64,000 nt of DNA from a bacterium. Lineage in GTDB: Bacteria > Verrucomicrobiota > Verrucomicrobiia > Limisphaerales > UBA11358. The notes beneath the pieces were generated by a model that had not been told where the DNA came from, did not search any database, and saw nothing but the letters and a program-made list of their open reading frames with translations. The DNA lies in NCBI GenBank assembly GCA_021780905.1, contig JAJXXW010000028.1:84752-148751 (forward strand), written 5' to 3'. This document shows positions 45,305-54,559 of the stretch, one piece after another (the stretch's first letter is position 1; the number at the start of each line of letters is the position of its first letter). Made by a program: the position numbers and the translations under genes.

Positions 45305-45319
45305 TAGGGCATTGCCCTA
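45305..45319. promoter_or_regulatory. Perfect palindrome upstream of efflux operon
   Basis: TAGGGCATTGCCCTA has 7-bp arms around a single base and sits 59-73 bp before the channel gene start and 12 bp past the response regulator stop. The placement suits an operator for the NarL/FixJ-type regulator encoded next door. There is no T-tract, so it is unlikely to be a terminator. Confidence 0.55.
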
Positions 45320-45330
45320 TGGTCGCAAAG

Positions 45331-45993
45331 TCAGCTGGTCGGATAATTTTCCTGCCAACGGACAGCCTCGCGCAGGAGTTCGGCGGCGTTGGTCAGCTTG
45401 AGTTTTTCCTTGATGTGGGCGCAGTGGGCCTGGACGGTTTTCATGCTGACATTCATCATTTCCGCGACCTGCCGCGTTTCGTAGCCTTTGCCGAGCAGTT
45501 GAAAAGTTTCAAGTTCGCGGTCGCTCAATTGCTCCACCAGCGAACCGCCCGCTGGCAACCGGCCATCCACGAATTTTTCCGCGAAAATCGCCGCCAGACT
45601 TTCGCTCATGTAAATTTTCCCCGCCAGCACCTGCCGGATGGCGGTGATGACTTTTTTGGCGGTCTCGCGTTTCATGATGTAGCCGCGCGCCCCGGCCCGC
45701 AGCGCCCGCTCCGCGTAAAGCCGCTCGTCGTGCATCGAAAGCACGATGACCGCGACGCCGGGTTGTGCCGCCCGGAGATTTTTTATCAACTCGATTCCCG
45801 AACCCTGTTTGAGCGAAATATCCACAATCGCCACGTCGGGTCTGGTCGCAGAAATCTCCTGCAGGGCGTGCGGCGCACCCTCGGACTCGCCGCAGACAAT
45901 CAGATCGGGCTGCTGATGAATCAGGTTGGTCAGCCATTCGCGGACCAGCGGATGGTCGTCCACGAGAAAGATTTTTATTTTCGGATTATTCAC
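45331..45993 (-). CDS. NarL/FixJ-family response regulator
   Basis: This 220-aa DNA-binding response regulator has a receiver domain (IKIFLVDDHPLVREWL, phospho-Asp in VAIVDISLKQGSG, Thr/Ser switch in VIVLSMHDE, Lys in GYIMKRE) and a C-terminal LuxR-type HTH (LSDRELETFQLLGKGYETRQVAEMMNVSMKTVQAHCAHIKEKL). The start is taken at GTG 45993, overlapping the kinase stop by 8 bp; the tracked ATG at 46086 would give an unlikely 31-residue leader. It forms a two-component pair with the kinase and probably controls the efflux genes downstream. Confidence 0.92.
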   Translation of the reverse strand: MNNPKIKIFLVDDHPLVREWLTNLIHQQPDLIVCGESEGAPHALQEISATRPDVAIVDISLKQGSGIELIKNLRAAQPGVAVIVLSMHDERLYAERALRAGARGYIMKRETAKKVITAIRQVLAGKIYMSESLAAIFAEKFVDGRLPAGGSLVEQLSDRELETFQLLGKGYETRQVAEMMNVSMKTVQAHCAHIKEKLKLTNAAELLREAVRWQENYPTS

Positions 45994-47083
45994 GGTGCGG
46001 CTTTTTTGAAGGGGGTTCGACGCGCAATTCGCAAACGACCAGCGTGCCGCCGGTTGCGGCGCGTTGCGCGGAGAAGGTTCCGCCAATCATGGTGGAGCGG
46101 TGCGCCATGATGCGCAGGCCCATGCCGCGCGGTTTTGGCAGCGGTTCCGGCAGGCCCGCGCCGTCATCCTGGATGGACAAAACAGTGTTTTCTTCGCCGA
46201 CCTCCAGCCGGATCAGAATATTTTTCGCCTGGCCGTGCTTGATGGCGTTGCCGGTGGCTTCCTGGGCAATCCGATAAAGATGCCCGGCGGTGGCCGGGTC
46301 GTGGATCAGCACGGGCGAGTCGCATTCAAAGCGGCAGGCGACCTTGAATAATTTGCTGGTGTTGTCGGCATATTCCTCCAACGCCAGCATCAGGCCGTCG
46401 GCGTCCATTTCCACCGGGGACAAACCCTTGGCCAGCCCGCGCGAAAGGTTGATGCCTTCCTCCACCAGTTCGACCACTTTGTTGGCGTCCGCCGCCAGCG
46501 GCAGATTCAATGCCGCCAGTTTTTCCTCCAGCACCTGTCCAGCCAGCGTCGCGCCGGTGAGCTGCTGGCCCAGGCTGTCATGCAAATCCTGGCCGATGCG
46601 ACGCTGCTCGCGTTCGCTGATGTCGAGCAGCTCGCGCTCCAGCCGTTCGCGCTCGGCGATTTCCTCCGAGAGGGCTGCCGTCCGTTGCCGCACCTGGGCT
46701 TCCAAATAATTGTTAAAGGACCGCAGCCGGGCCAGCAGCCAGACGACCACGAGGTAAAACGCCAGTAAAATCAGCGCGTTCCAAACCGGAATGATCGGGC
46801 TGGAAAAATGCGCGCCGCGCGCCAAGTCGCCGGCCAGCGACACCGCGACGCTCAAAATCGAGATGAAAACGGCAAAATTCCGGCTCACAAACCAGGCCGC
46901 CAGCCCGATGGCCAGCAAATAAAAAATTGAAAAAGAGGTCTCGAAACCGGTGACAAAGTCCACGAATCCCACCGCCACAATAATCAGCGTGGCGATTGCG
47001 ATCAGAAAGATGCGCGACCGATTTTCGAGAGATTTGACCAAGCGCTGCATGGATGTTTTGAGCGGTTGCCCGCCGCGTTTCAT
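45986..47083 (-). CDS. Membrane sensor histidine kinase (HisKA_3, NarX-like)
   Basis: This 365-aa kinase has an N-terminal block of about four membrane helices (IFLIAIATLIIVAVGFVDFVTG, FSIFYLLAIGLAAWFV, ...), a short coiled coil, a HisKA_3 dimerisation domain with the phospho-His (REQRRIGQDLHDSLGQQLTG) and an HATPase domain (HLYRIAQEATGNAIKHGQA, IQDDGAGLPE, GMGLRIMAHRS). No periplasmic sensor domain is visible, so sensing may be in the membrane. ATG 47083 is preferred to the tracked GTG. Confidence 0.92.
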   Translation of the reverse strand: MKRGGQPLKTSMQRLVKSLENRSRIFLIAIATLIIVAVGFVDFVTGFETSFSIFYLLAIGLAAWFVSRNFAVFISILSVAVSLAGDLARGAHFSSPIIPVWNALILLAFYLVVVWLLARLRSFNNYLEAQVRQRTAALSEEIAERERLERELLDISEREQRRIGQDLHDSLGQQLTGATLAGQVLEEKLAALNLPLAADANKVVELVEEGINLSRGLAKGLSPVEMDADGLMLALEEYADNTSKLFKVACRFECDSPVLIHDPATAGHLYRIAQEATGNAIKHGQAKNILIRLEVGEENTVLSIQDDGAGLPEPLPKPRGMGLRIMAHRSTMIGGTFSAQRAATGGTLVVCELRVEPPSKKPHRE

Positions 47084-47155
47084 AAACACCAGACGCCCGG
47101 CCCGGTGTCAAACGCAATGTCGGCGTCCTTGGCACGGAGGAAAGGAAAACCCGTT

Positions 47156-48523
47156 TCAAAATTCCCAATGCGCCCGCGCGCCGAAGACCGACACCGGCCC
47201 GCGATCTTGGTTGAAGGCCGGGTTGTCAATAAACTGGTAATCCAAAGAGGTGTGCAAGGTCTTCCAGATTTTGAAGTCGTAATACGTTTCCAGGATTTTC
47301 TCCCAGCCGTAATTCAAATTGCCGTCGCCGGCGAGGATGCCCGTGCCGCCGGCCGCGAAAAAGTCCTGATGCGACTTGGAAAGGCCGTTCATCACCCCTG
47401 CCAGACCAAAAGTGTCGTCGGGACGCTGCCACGCTTCGCCCTTGACGCTGAGTCCCGCCGTCGCCGTGTAATCCACATCGCTGAACATCCACGCCTGATT
47501 GTTGCCATCGCTCCAGCCCAGCCTTGAAAACACACCGACGTTTTTGGCGATTTCCTGTTCGAGATTCAGGCCGAAACCATATTTGTAGCGATAGGCGGCC
47601 GAAGCCGTGATGTCGGCGGGGCTGGTCGCTGTGGCGGCATTCACCGCGTCCTGATAACTGCCCATGTTGGCGCGGTTCAGATAGGCGAGAAAACGAATCA
47701 CGCCGGGATGATCTTTAATGGCATAGCGGCGCTCAAATTCCGACACCATGCCCCAGGTGTCCAGGATCGGACCATCTTCTGCCGAACCGTCATACGGCCA
47801 TTTGAAAATCCGGTCTTCGGCGGTCAAAGAATTCGAGAAGCGCGGCACCTGAAAAAATCCGTAGCGCAAGGTCCATTTCGGCTGGTTCAATTCCAGGGCA
47901 ATGCCGGTGGTGTAGCCGATGGCATCCGCCGGATAATCCCAGGCTTCATTCGCCATCAGCGCCCAGTTCATGAACTGCGTGCGCGGGTCGTTGGCGTAGG
48001 CGTTGTTGTCAAAAACATCCTTGGCGCTGAACCGGCCGAGGGTGATGGTGATCCGGGAAACATCTTGTTTCCCGGCGAGCGTAAGCTGATCGTCCGCGAT
48101 ATTTTCCTGCTCGCCGCCAAGGCCGATGGTCTGGCGGATAAACAGGCGCGTGATGGCGCCATTGGGCTCCGCCGTGCCGAGACGAAAGGCTTCGCCGCTT
48201 GGAAAGCCGTCCACGCCCAGCGCGTTGTTCACACCAAATCCCTGCCACATCATGCCGTCAATGTGCGCCTCGGCACCGGGCCACAGCCGGACGCCGGCCT
48301 GCAAATCCAGCGAAACCGTTTCACGCGCTTGACCGCCGTTAGGCAAACTGTTAGGCCCGGAATACTGCGAGGAAAATCCGGGATAGCCCTGCAGGATGTC
48401 GGTGTTCTGGACGTGCCAGTTCCAGTTTTGTTCAGCTGCCGGGGAATTGGTGGTGTCGTCCGCCATCGCCGGTAAGAGAACCGCGAAAAATGCAAGCGAG
48501 TTAATGGCTGGCCGGCTTTTCAT
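47156..48523 (-). CDS. Carbohydrate-selective porin, OprB-like
   Basis: This is a 455-aa outer-membrane barrel: signal peptide (INSLAFFAVLLPAMA), an N-terminal WNWHVQNTDILQGYPGFSSQYSG segment typical of OprB, LGRFSAKDVFDNNAYANDPRTQFMNWALM and a final strand SVFGARAHWEF. OprB porins let sugars diffuse in. ATG 48523 replaces the tracked upstream start, which lies in the operator region. It diverges from the CsoR-type gene and shares the C-tract operator candidate, suggesting metal-linked expression. Confidence 0.85.
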   Translation of the reverse strand: MKSRPAINSLAFFAVLLPAMADDTTNSPAAEQNWNWHVQNTDILQGYPGFSSQYSGPNSLPNGGQARETVSLDLQAGVRLWPGAEAHIDGMMWQGFGVNNALGVDGFPSGEAFRLGTAEPNGAITRLFIRQTIGLGGEQENIADDQLTLAGKQDVSRITITLGRFSAKDVFDNNAYANDPRTQFMNWALMANEAWDYPADAIGYTTGIALELNQPKWTLRYGFFQVPRFSNSLTAEDRIFKWPYDGSAEDGPILDTWGMVSEFERRYAIKDHPGVIRFLAYLNRANMGSYQDAVNAATATSPADITASAAYRYKYGFGLNLEQEIAKNVGVFSRLGWSDGNNQAWMFSDVDYTATAGLSVKGEAWQRPDDTFGLAGVMNGLSKSHQDFFAAGGTGILAGDGNLNYGWEKILETYYDFKIWKTLHTSLDYQFIDNPAFNQDRGPVSVFGARAHWEF

Positions 48524-48561
48524 GCCAGAAATGAATAACCGATGAATAAAAACACGTTGCC

Positions 48562-48583
48562 ATATACCCCTACCCCCCATATT
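48562..48583. promoter_or_regulatory. Candidate CsoR-type operator
   Basis: ATACCCCTACCCCCCATAT lies between the divergent porin and repressor genes. CsoR/RcnR repressors bind GC-tracts of this kind flanked by AT-rich ends. It lies 39-60 bp upstream of the porin start and 57-78 bp upstream of the repressor start. Confidence 0.6.
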
Positions 48584-48639
48584 GGGTCAAGGTCGATTTT
48601 GGAGTGGCGCAGCGGGGGAAAACTGTTAAAAGTCTTGTC

Positions 48640-48924
48640 ATGAAAGTTAAGCACGTCCGCCCTGGACTGGAGAAACGCGCGCTGATCGTCCGTCTGCGCC
48701 GCATTAAAGGCCAAGTGGAGGCCATTGAAAAAATGGTCGAGGCCGACACCGATTGCTCGGATGTCCTGATGCAGGTCGTTTCCGCGCGCCGGGCGCTGAA
48801 ATCGTTTAGCGAAGAAATGATCGAGTCGCACATGCATGAGTGCATTGAAAGCGCCGCGAGCCAATCCGAGGGCCGCCGCGAACTGCGTTCCTTGCTCACC
48901 GTTTTGAAACGCTACGCCGTCTAA
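48640..48924 (+). CDS. CsoR/RcnR-family metal-sensing repressor
   Basis: This is a 94-aa all-helical DUF156 regulator. Its metal ligands read Cys39, His64 and Cys68 (DTDCSDVL, SHMHEC), the C-H-C spacing (25 and 4) of copper-sensing CsoR rather than the H-C-H-H set of RcnR. RLRRIKGQVEAIEKM is the family's DNA-binding helix. ATG 48640 is chosen. It is followed after 12 bp by a P-type ATPase of the magnesium type, an unusual partner. Confidence 0.9.
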   Translation: MKVKHVRPGLEKRALIVRLRRIKGQVEAIEKMVEADTDCSDVLMQVVSARRALKSFSEEMIESHMHECIESAASQSEGRRELRSLLTVLKRYAV

Positions 48925-48936
48925 TGCCCACATAAT

Positions 48937-51591
48937 ATGTCAGCCATCAAAAATCCCGAAGGCCAGCAAACTGCCGACCTGTTGCGCGATGCGGCGACCA
49001 GCGAAAGTGCCATCATCCTCGAACGCCTGAAAACCTCGCCCGCCGGCCTGACCGAAGAGGAGGCGGCGGAAAGGCTAGAGGTGTTCGGCCCGAACGAAGT
49101 CGCGCATGAACGAAAACACGAGTGGTTGCACCGGCTGTGGACCGCCGTGCGCAACCCGCTGGTGGTTTTGCTCACCGTCCTTTCCATTCTTTCCTACGCC
49201 ACCGATGACATTCCCGGCGGCACGCTGATGCTAATCATGGTGATTCTCGGCGTGGCGCTGCGCCTCGTGCAGGAAACCCGCGCCGGCAACGCGGCGGCGA
49301 AGCTCAAGGCGATGATCAAAGTCACCGCCACCGCGCTGCGCGACGGCCAGCCGAAGGAAATCCCGCTGCAACAGCTCGTGCCCGGCGACGTGGTAAAACT
49401 CTCGGCCGGCGACATGATTCCCGGCGACGTGCGACTCATCGCGGCGAAGGATTTGTTCATCATCCAAGCCACGCTCACCGGCGAATCATTGCCGGTGGAA
49501 AAACACGACCTGACGGACACGCGCACTGGCGTCTCATCCATCGAGCACACGAACATCTGCTTTCTCGGCACCAGCGTGGAAAGCGGCGCGGCCACGGGCG
49601 TCATCGTCGCCACCGGCGCGCAAACTTATTTTGGAAAAATGGCGAGCAGCCTGTCCGGCCAGCAGACGGACACGGCGTTCGACAAGGGCGTGAAAAAATT
49701 CGTCTGGCTCATGCTGACCTTCATGCTGGTGATGGTGCCGATGGTATTTTTCATCAACGGCCTGATGAAGCACAATTGGAAGGACGCCTTTTTCTTCGCG
49801 ATGGCCGTCGCCGTCGGCCTCACGCCGGAGATGCTGCCGATGATCGTTTCCGTCTGTCTTTCCAAGGGCGCGCTGGCGATGTCCAAGAAAAAAGTCATCG
49901 TCAAAAAACTGAATTCCATCCAGAACTTCGGCGCGATGGACGTGCTCTGCACCGACAAGACCGGCACGCTGACGATTGACCACGTCATCCTCGAACTGCA
50001 CGTGGACGTGTTCAAAAAGGAAAGTGATGAGGTGTTGCGCGACGCGTATCTCATCAGCCATTTCCAGACCGGATTGAAAAACGTCCTCGACCGAGCGGTG
50101 CTGAAATACAAGCAACTTCACGGCGAACTCGGCATTGATAAATACAAGATGGTGGACGAAATCCCGTTCGACTTCTCGCGCCGCATGATGTCCGTGGCCA
50201 TCGAACTGCCGAACGGCGAGCGCCAGTTGCTCACCAAAGGCGCGCCGGAAGCGGTGTTTGCCAAGTGCTCGCACTTCGAGAGCGAGGGCGAAATTTTGCC
50301 GATGGAACCGATTCTCGTCGGCGACCTGGTGCAGCAGGTGAACGATTTGAGCGAAGACGGTTTTCGCGTGCTCGCCGTGGCCACCAAGAAACTCGGCGCG
50401 CAAACCACCTTTACCAAGGCCGACGAAAGCGATTTGGTGTTGACCGGTTATCTGGCGTTTCTCGATCCGCCGAAGGATTCCGCCGCTAAGGCCATCACTG
50501 CTTTGCGGCAAAACGGCGTGACGGTGAAAGTTTTGACCGGCGACAATGACCTCGTCACGCGCAAGGTGTGCAGCGAAGTCGGCATCCACGCGGAAAAAAT
50601 CCTGCTCGGCAGCCATGTGGAAAAATTGACGGAAGACGAATTGTGCAAGGAAGTCGAGACGACGGACGTGTTCGCGCGCCTCTCGCCGACGCACAAAAAG
50701 CGCGTCGTGCAGGCCTTGCAGAAGAACAAACACGTCGTCGGCTTCATGGGCGACGGCATCAACGACGCGCCGGCGCTGCGTGCCGCCGACGTCGGCCTAT
50801 CTGTGGACAATGCGGTGGACATCGCGAAAGAATCCGCTGACATGATTCTGCTCGAAAAGGATTTGATGGTGCTGGAGGAAGGCGTGCTGGAAGGCCGGAA
50901 AGTGTTCGTCAACATTTTGAAATACATCCGCATGGGTGCGAGCTCCAACTTCGGCAACATGTTCAGTGTGCTCGGCGCCAGCGCGTGGCTGAAATTTCTG
51001 CCGATGCAGCCGATCCAGGTGCTGACGAACAATTTGCTCTATGATTTCTCGCAGGTGCCGATTCCGACGGACAACGTCGGCACGGCGGTCATTTCCAAGC
51101 CGCGCCCGTGGGCGATGGGCGAGATCGCCAAATTCATCGTGTTCATCGGGCCAATCAGCTCCATCTTCGATTACACGACGTATGCGCTGATGTATTTTTA
51201 TTTCAAGTGCGGCAACCTCGGCCTCGTGCCGCCGTCGCCAGAACTCGTCGCGCGTTTTGCGAGCGCCAAGGACAGCGACCACACCTACGCCGCCGCGCTG
51301 TTCAGCACCGGCTGGTTCGTGGAATCACTGATGACGCAGACGCTCATCGTCCACGTCATCCGCACGAACCAGATTCCCTTCATCCAGTCGCGCGCAAGCT
51401 GGCAGCTCACGATGACGACCCTTGCCATCATGCTCGTCGGCGCGATTCTGCCGTTCTCGCCGCTGGCGCAGTATCTGGGCTTCGTGCCGCTGCCGTGGCA
51501 GTTCTGGCCGCTGTTGGGAATCACCTTGATTTGCTACGTCGGCCTGACGCAGCTCATCAAGCAGTGGATGGTGAAGAAAAAGTGGATTTGA
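48937..51591 (+). CDS. mgtA: Magnesium-translocating P-type ATPase (MgtA-like)
   Basis: This 884-aa P3B-type ATPase has a cation_ATPase_N domain (GLTEEEAAERLEVFGPNEV), the actuator TGES loop (ATLTGESLPVEKHD), the phosphorylation site (FGAMDVLCTDKTGTLT), nucleotide-binding KGAPEAV, the GDGINDAPAL hinge and ten helices. TPEMLPMIVSVCLSKGA in helix 4 and the KKLNSIQNFGAMD approach match MgtA/MgtB. It shares a likely transcript with the CsoR-type repressor. No CPx motif (copper ATPase) is present, so copper export is not supported. Confidence 0.92.
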   Translation: MSAIKNPEGQQTADLLRDAATSESAIILERLKTSPAGLTEEEAAERLEVFGPNEVAHERKHEWLHRLWTAVRNPLVVLLTVLSILSYATDDIPGGTLMLIMVILGVALRLVQETRAGNAAAKLKAMIKVTATALRDGQPKEIPLQQLVPGDVVKLSAGDMIPGDVRLIAAKDLFIIQATLTGESLPVEKHDLTDTRTGVSSIEHTNICFLGTSVESGAATGVIVATGAQTYFGKMASSLSGQQTDTAFDKGVKKFVWLMLTFMLVMVPMVFFINGLMKHNWKDAFFFAMAVAVGLTPEMLPMIVSVCLSKGALAMSKKKVIVKKLNSIQNFGAMDVLCTDKTGTLTIDHVILELHVDVFKKESDEVLRDAYLISHFQTGLKNVLDRAVLKYKQLHGELGIDKYKMVDEIPFDFSRRMMSVAIELPNGERQLLTKGAPEAVFAKCSHFESEGEILPMEPILVGDLVQQVNDLSEDGFRVLAVATKKLGAQTTFTKADESDLVLTGYLAFLDPPKDSAAKAITALRQNGVTVKVLTGDNDLVTRKVCSEVGIHAEKILLGSHVEKLTEDELCKEVETTDVFARLSPTHKKRVVQALQKNKHVVGFMGDGINDAPALRAADVGLSVDNAVDIAKESADMILLEKDLMVLEEGVLEGRKVFVNILKYIRMGASSNFGNMFSVLGASAWLKFLPMQPIQVLTNNLLYDFSQVPIPTDNVGTAVISKPRPWAMGEIAKFIVFIGPISSIFDYTTYALMYFYFKCGNLGLVPPSPELVARFASAKDSDHTYAAALFSTGWFVESLMTQTLIVHVIRTNQIPFIQSRASWQLTMTTLAIMLVGAILPFSPLAQYLGFVPLPWQFWPLLGITLICYVGLTQLIKQWMVKKKWI

Positions 51592-51650
51592 TTCGTGAAA
51601 AATTAAAATCCCGTTGCGATTTATTGCCGACCAATGCGCCGGTGGATTTA

Positions 51651-51795
51651 GAGCGTTTCCACTTTTTATGTAGCGCAGTCCGTCCCGGCTGCGGATTTAA
51701 AGCGCCGTCCCGATGCCTTGGGGAGACCGGGCGGCGAGACGCCGCCGCAATATGCAGGCGCGGACACCTGCGCTAACTCATTTTCGGAAACGCTC
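51651..51795. mobile_element. MITE-like 145-bp element, copy 2
   Basis: This copy has the same length and termini (GAGCGTTTCC / GGAAACGCTC) as the one at 16421, with about a dozen differences, none in the central GGGGAGACCGGGCGGCGAGACGCCGCCGCAA block. Here both flanks are TA (GGATTTA| and |TAATT), a clean TA duplication. Its right end again gives the last base of a neighbouring gene's TAG stop. Confidence 0.85.
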
Positions 51796-54389
51796 TAATT
51801 GGTTCCCGCTTTCAGCGCTGTTCTTTTCTGTTCGAGCAGTTCTTTCAACGGGGGGAGCAAGGTCTCCAGACGGTCAATGAATTTGTCCACGTTGCCGTCG
51901 CCGGTGGCGTTAAAAAGCGGCAACGCCTGCAGACCAGCCTTCTTGGCCCAAAAGCCATTGGCGGTCGGGTCATAGACCACGTCCCGGTAGAGGTTCAGCG
52001 CCTGCAATTTCAGCTCTTTCTGGGTGGCGGGCGGCGCGGTCTCGGCCATTTTTTCCAAGGCGCCGGCCCAGCCGACCCGGGCACGGCCGCGCAGGCGGGC
52101 CGTTGCCTGAATTGAGTTGGCCACCTGCGCGTAGGCGTTCGTGGCCGCGTCCAGCGCGCCGAGTTGAAGATTGCAGTCGCCGGTTTCACTCAATGCCAGC
52201 AGGCCCAGTTGGTTCGTCGGCGGGATTTGGCCGAGGACGTTGGTGGCGAGCTGAAAATTCGCCAGGGCGTTGTTCGTGTCGGTGGAAATCGTCTGCATCA
52301 ACGACGCAGCGTAAGCCAGCCGCGTCTGGTCTTTCACCCCGACCGGGCAGGCGCTGGCGGGATCGAGCAGTTTGGCAAAATAGGCGTTGGCGTCGGAAAA
52401 GCCCAGCCGGCCCATCGCCGCCCGGCCCGCCATGAGTTGCGCGGGATAAACCAGGCCGGAATTTTTCCACGCCGGCGTCTGGAAGATCAGCTCGTAGTTT
52501 TTTTCCGCGCCCTGGTAATTCGTCCCGCTGCGAAAGCAGTAATCCGCCACCCACCACTGCGCCAGCGGCGCCAGGTCGTTGGTGGGGAACGCCGCCACGA
52601 GACCCGAAAAAATCCGGAAGGCGTTGGTCTCCCGGCCCGCCTGGAAATCGGCCCGGCCCAGCGCGTATTGCACCTGCGGTTGCAGGTCGTTCCTCGGATA
52701 GGTTTTCAGCCAGGTCTCGTAGTTTGTGATGGCCGCTGGCCAGTTCTGCCCGCGCTCGTAGGTGCGCGCCACGGCCAGCGCCACCTGCGGCGCCAGCGGA
52801 GAATCGGGAAACAGGGTGGCGAATTGCTGAAAGACTTCCCGGGCCTTTTCCGGCAGGCCAAAATCCGTGAACGCCTCGCCGGCGAGCAGCAGGCTGTTGT
52901 CCGCAAAATCACTCGCCGGAAAATCCGCCAGCAATTTCCGCATCGCCGCCTCTGCGCCGGCCATGTCGGCCAGATTCAAATCGGCCCGCAAAATCTGGTA
53001 GAGCGCGCGGTCGCCTAGGGATTTGGCCACTTCGGGAATATTGCCGAACTCGTCCCGCACGGCCTCATAATGGCGCCGGGCACCGGCAAAATCCTGCAGC
53101 ACAAACCGGGCGTCGCCAGCCTTGAATTCCGCCACGGCCCGGTCTGCCGACGGCGGCAGAAGCCGCGCGGCCGTTTCAAAGTCCGCCAGGCTGTTGGTCA
53201 TGTCGTTACCCAACCACTCGCACCAGCCGCGATCCAAATGGCCCTTGCCGGCGAGCGGATTATTTGTGCCTGCGCCGAGCAACTGATCGAACCGGGCCTG
53301 CGCCGCCGCCAGGTGATTGGTCGCCGCCGCCGGCGGATTGGTGGCCGTCAGTGAGGCGGCATAATCTTTCAGGTGCAGTTCGCCCAGTGTCAGCAGCGCC
53401 AGCCCGGACACGGGCGAACCCGCAAACTGCGTGAGAAGATTTTCCAGCTTGTCCTCGGCCAGGGCCGAATTTCCCTGCGCCGCCGCCAGCGCCGCGATTT
53501 TAAGCACCGCCTCCTGCTGGCGCTCCGCCGGCGCGGCGTTGGTCAGATTCGCCGCCCACGCGGCGGTCGCTTCGGCCAGCAGATTTTTCTTCTCCAGCGC
53601 CGCCGCGTGGAGCGCCACACCGTCGGCGAATTGTTCCGGCGTCTGCGCGGCCGCCAACAGATTCGTGGCGGCGGACAGCGCCGCCCCGGGGTCGTTCAAG
53701 CCGAGTTGGACCTGATAGAGCAGATTCAAACGCTCCCAGTTTTGTTCAGGCTTGAGCGTTTGGGGATTCAGGGCGTCCAGAATTTTCCCGGCGGCGGCAA
53801 AATTCCTCCGCTCCAATTTTGATCGGGCCAGGGAGAGCCGGCCGCTGGCGACCAGTGGATTGTCCGGATTCAATTGCGCCGCGCGCGCAAAAACCCCGTC
53901 GCCGGCCTCCAGCAGCGCGTCGTGGCGCGGCCAGTCGCCGAGCCGCGCATAGGCCGCCGCCGCCTCGACCACGGCTGTCAGGGCCAGCGGCGAACCGGGA
54001 AAATTTCTGGCGAGCGCCACCAGGGTCTCCGCCGCGCGCGCAAAATCCTGCTGCGCGAACTGAACCTCGCCGAGCCAGTAGGCGTAGCGGTCGGCCAGAC
54101 TGCCGGCATCCGCCGCGCCGGCCGCCAGCAACGCGCCGGCGGCGGCGAACTTGCCCTGTTTGAACTGCGCCTGCGCTTCCAGCAGCCGCGCCGGCGGCAC
54201 CTGTGCTGACTTGGGGAAACGCTGGATGAAGTCCGCGAGTTCCGTTTCCGCCTGGCTCCAGTTCTCATCCTGAAACATCGTGGTCGCCGTCGCGAAGGCG
54301 CGGTCCTCCCGCACGCCGCCGGCGGACAGCGATCCGCCGCCCAGGACGAACGTGGAAAAAATCAAAAGCCATCGCCGGCAAAAGGCCAT
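51795..54389 (-). CDS. Large exported TPR-repeat protein
   Basis: This 864-aa protein has a signal peptide (LLIFSTFVLGGGSLSAG) and about fifteen to twenty TPR-like units along its length (for example NWSQAETELADFIQRFPKSAQ, FARAAETLVALARNFPGSPLAL, KAREVFQQFATLFPDSPLAPQVALAVARTYERG). The repeats resemble YbgF/BamD-type tetratricopeptides with an F-P-x-S turn. It is probably a periplasmic scaffold; no enzyme motif. The stop TAG straddles the right end of the 145-bp element. Confidence 0.8.
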   Translation of the reverse strand: MAFCRRWLLIFSTFVLGGGSLSAGGVREDRAFATATTMFQDENWSQAETELADFIQRFPKSAQVPPARLLEAQAQFKQGKFAAAGALLAAGAADAGSLADRYAYWLGEVQFAQQDFARAAETLVALARNFPGSPLALTAVVEAAAAYARLGDWPRHDALLEAGDGVFARAAQLNPDNPLVASGRLSLARSKLERRNFAAAGKILDALNPQTLKPEQNWERLNLLYQVQLGLNDPGAALSAATNLLAAAQTPEQFADGVALHAAALEKKNLLAEATAAWAANLTNAAPAERQQEAVLKIAALAAAQGNSALAEDKLENLLTQFAGSPVSGLALLTLGELHLKDYAASLTATNPPAAATNHLAAAQARFDQLLGAGTNNPLAGKGHLDRGWCEWLGNDMTNSLADFETAARLLPPSADRAVAEFKAGDARFVLQDFAGARRHYEAVRDEFGNIPEVAKSLGDRALYQILRADLNLADMAGAEAAMRKLLADFPASDFADNSLLLAGEAFTDFGLPEKAREVFQQFATLFPDSPLAPQVALAVARTYERGQNWPAAITNYETWLKTYPRNDLQPQVQYALGRADFQAGRETNAFRIFSGLVAAFPTNDLAPLAQWWVADYCFRSGTNYQGAEKNYELIFQTPAWKNSGLVYPAQLMAGRAAMGRLGFSDANAYFAKLLDPASACPVGVKDQTRLAYAASLMQTISTDTNNALANFQLATNVLGQIPPTNQLGLLALSETGDCNLQLGALDAATNAYAQVANSIQATARLRGRARVGWAGALEKMAETAPPATQKELKLQALNLYRDVVYDPTANGFWAKKAGLQALPLFNATGDGNVDKFIDRLETLLPPLKELLEQKRTALKAGTN

Positions 54390-54559
54390 GCGCCGAATCT
54401 AAACGATCCGGCGCGGTGAAAAAAGCGGGAAATCTACTTTGAGGAGTGCCAACCACATTTTCGCAGTGTTTTTTTGTTTTCAGAAACGAAACGGGCCAAC
54501 ACGCCGGAAACTTCCCCACGCCGGGCGAAAAAACACCGACGCCGATGTTCTGGTGTTTC

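Noticed and set aside
48937-51591. Copper-exporting ATPase, suggested by the CsoR-type neighbour
   Set aside because: No CPx motif or N-terminal metal-binding domain; helix 4 and the approach to DKTGT match MgtA.
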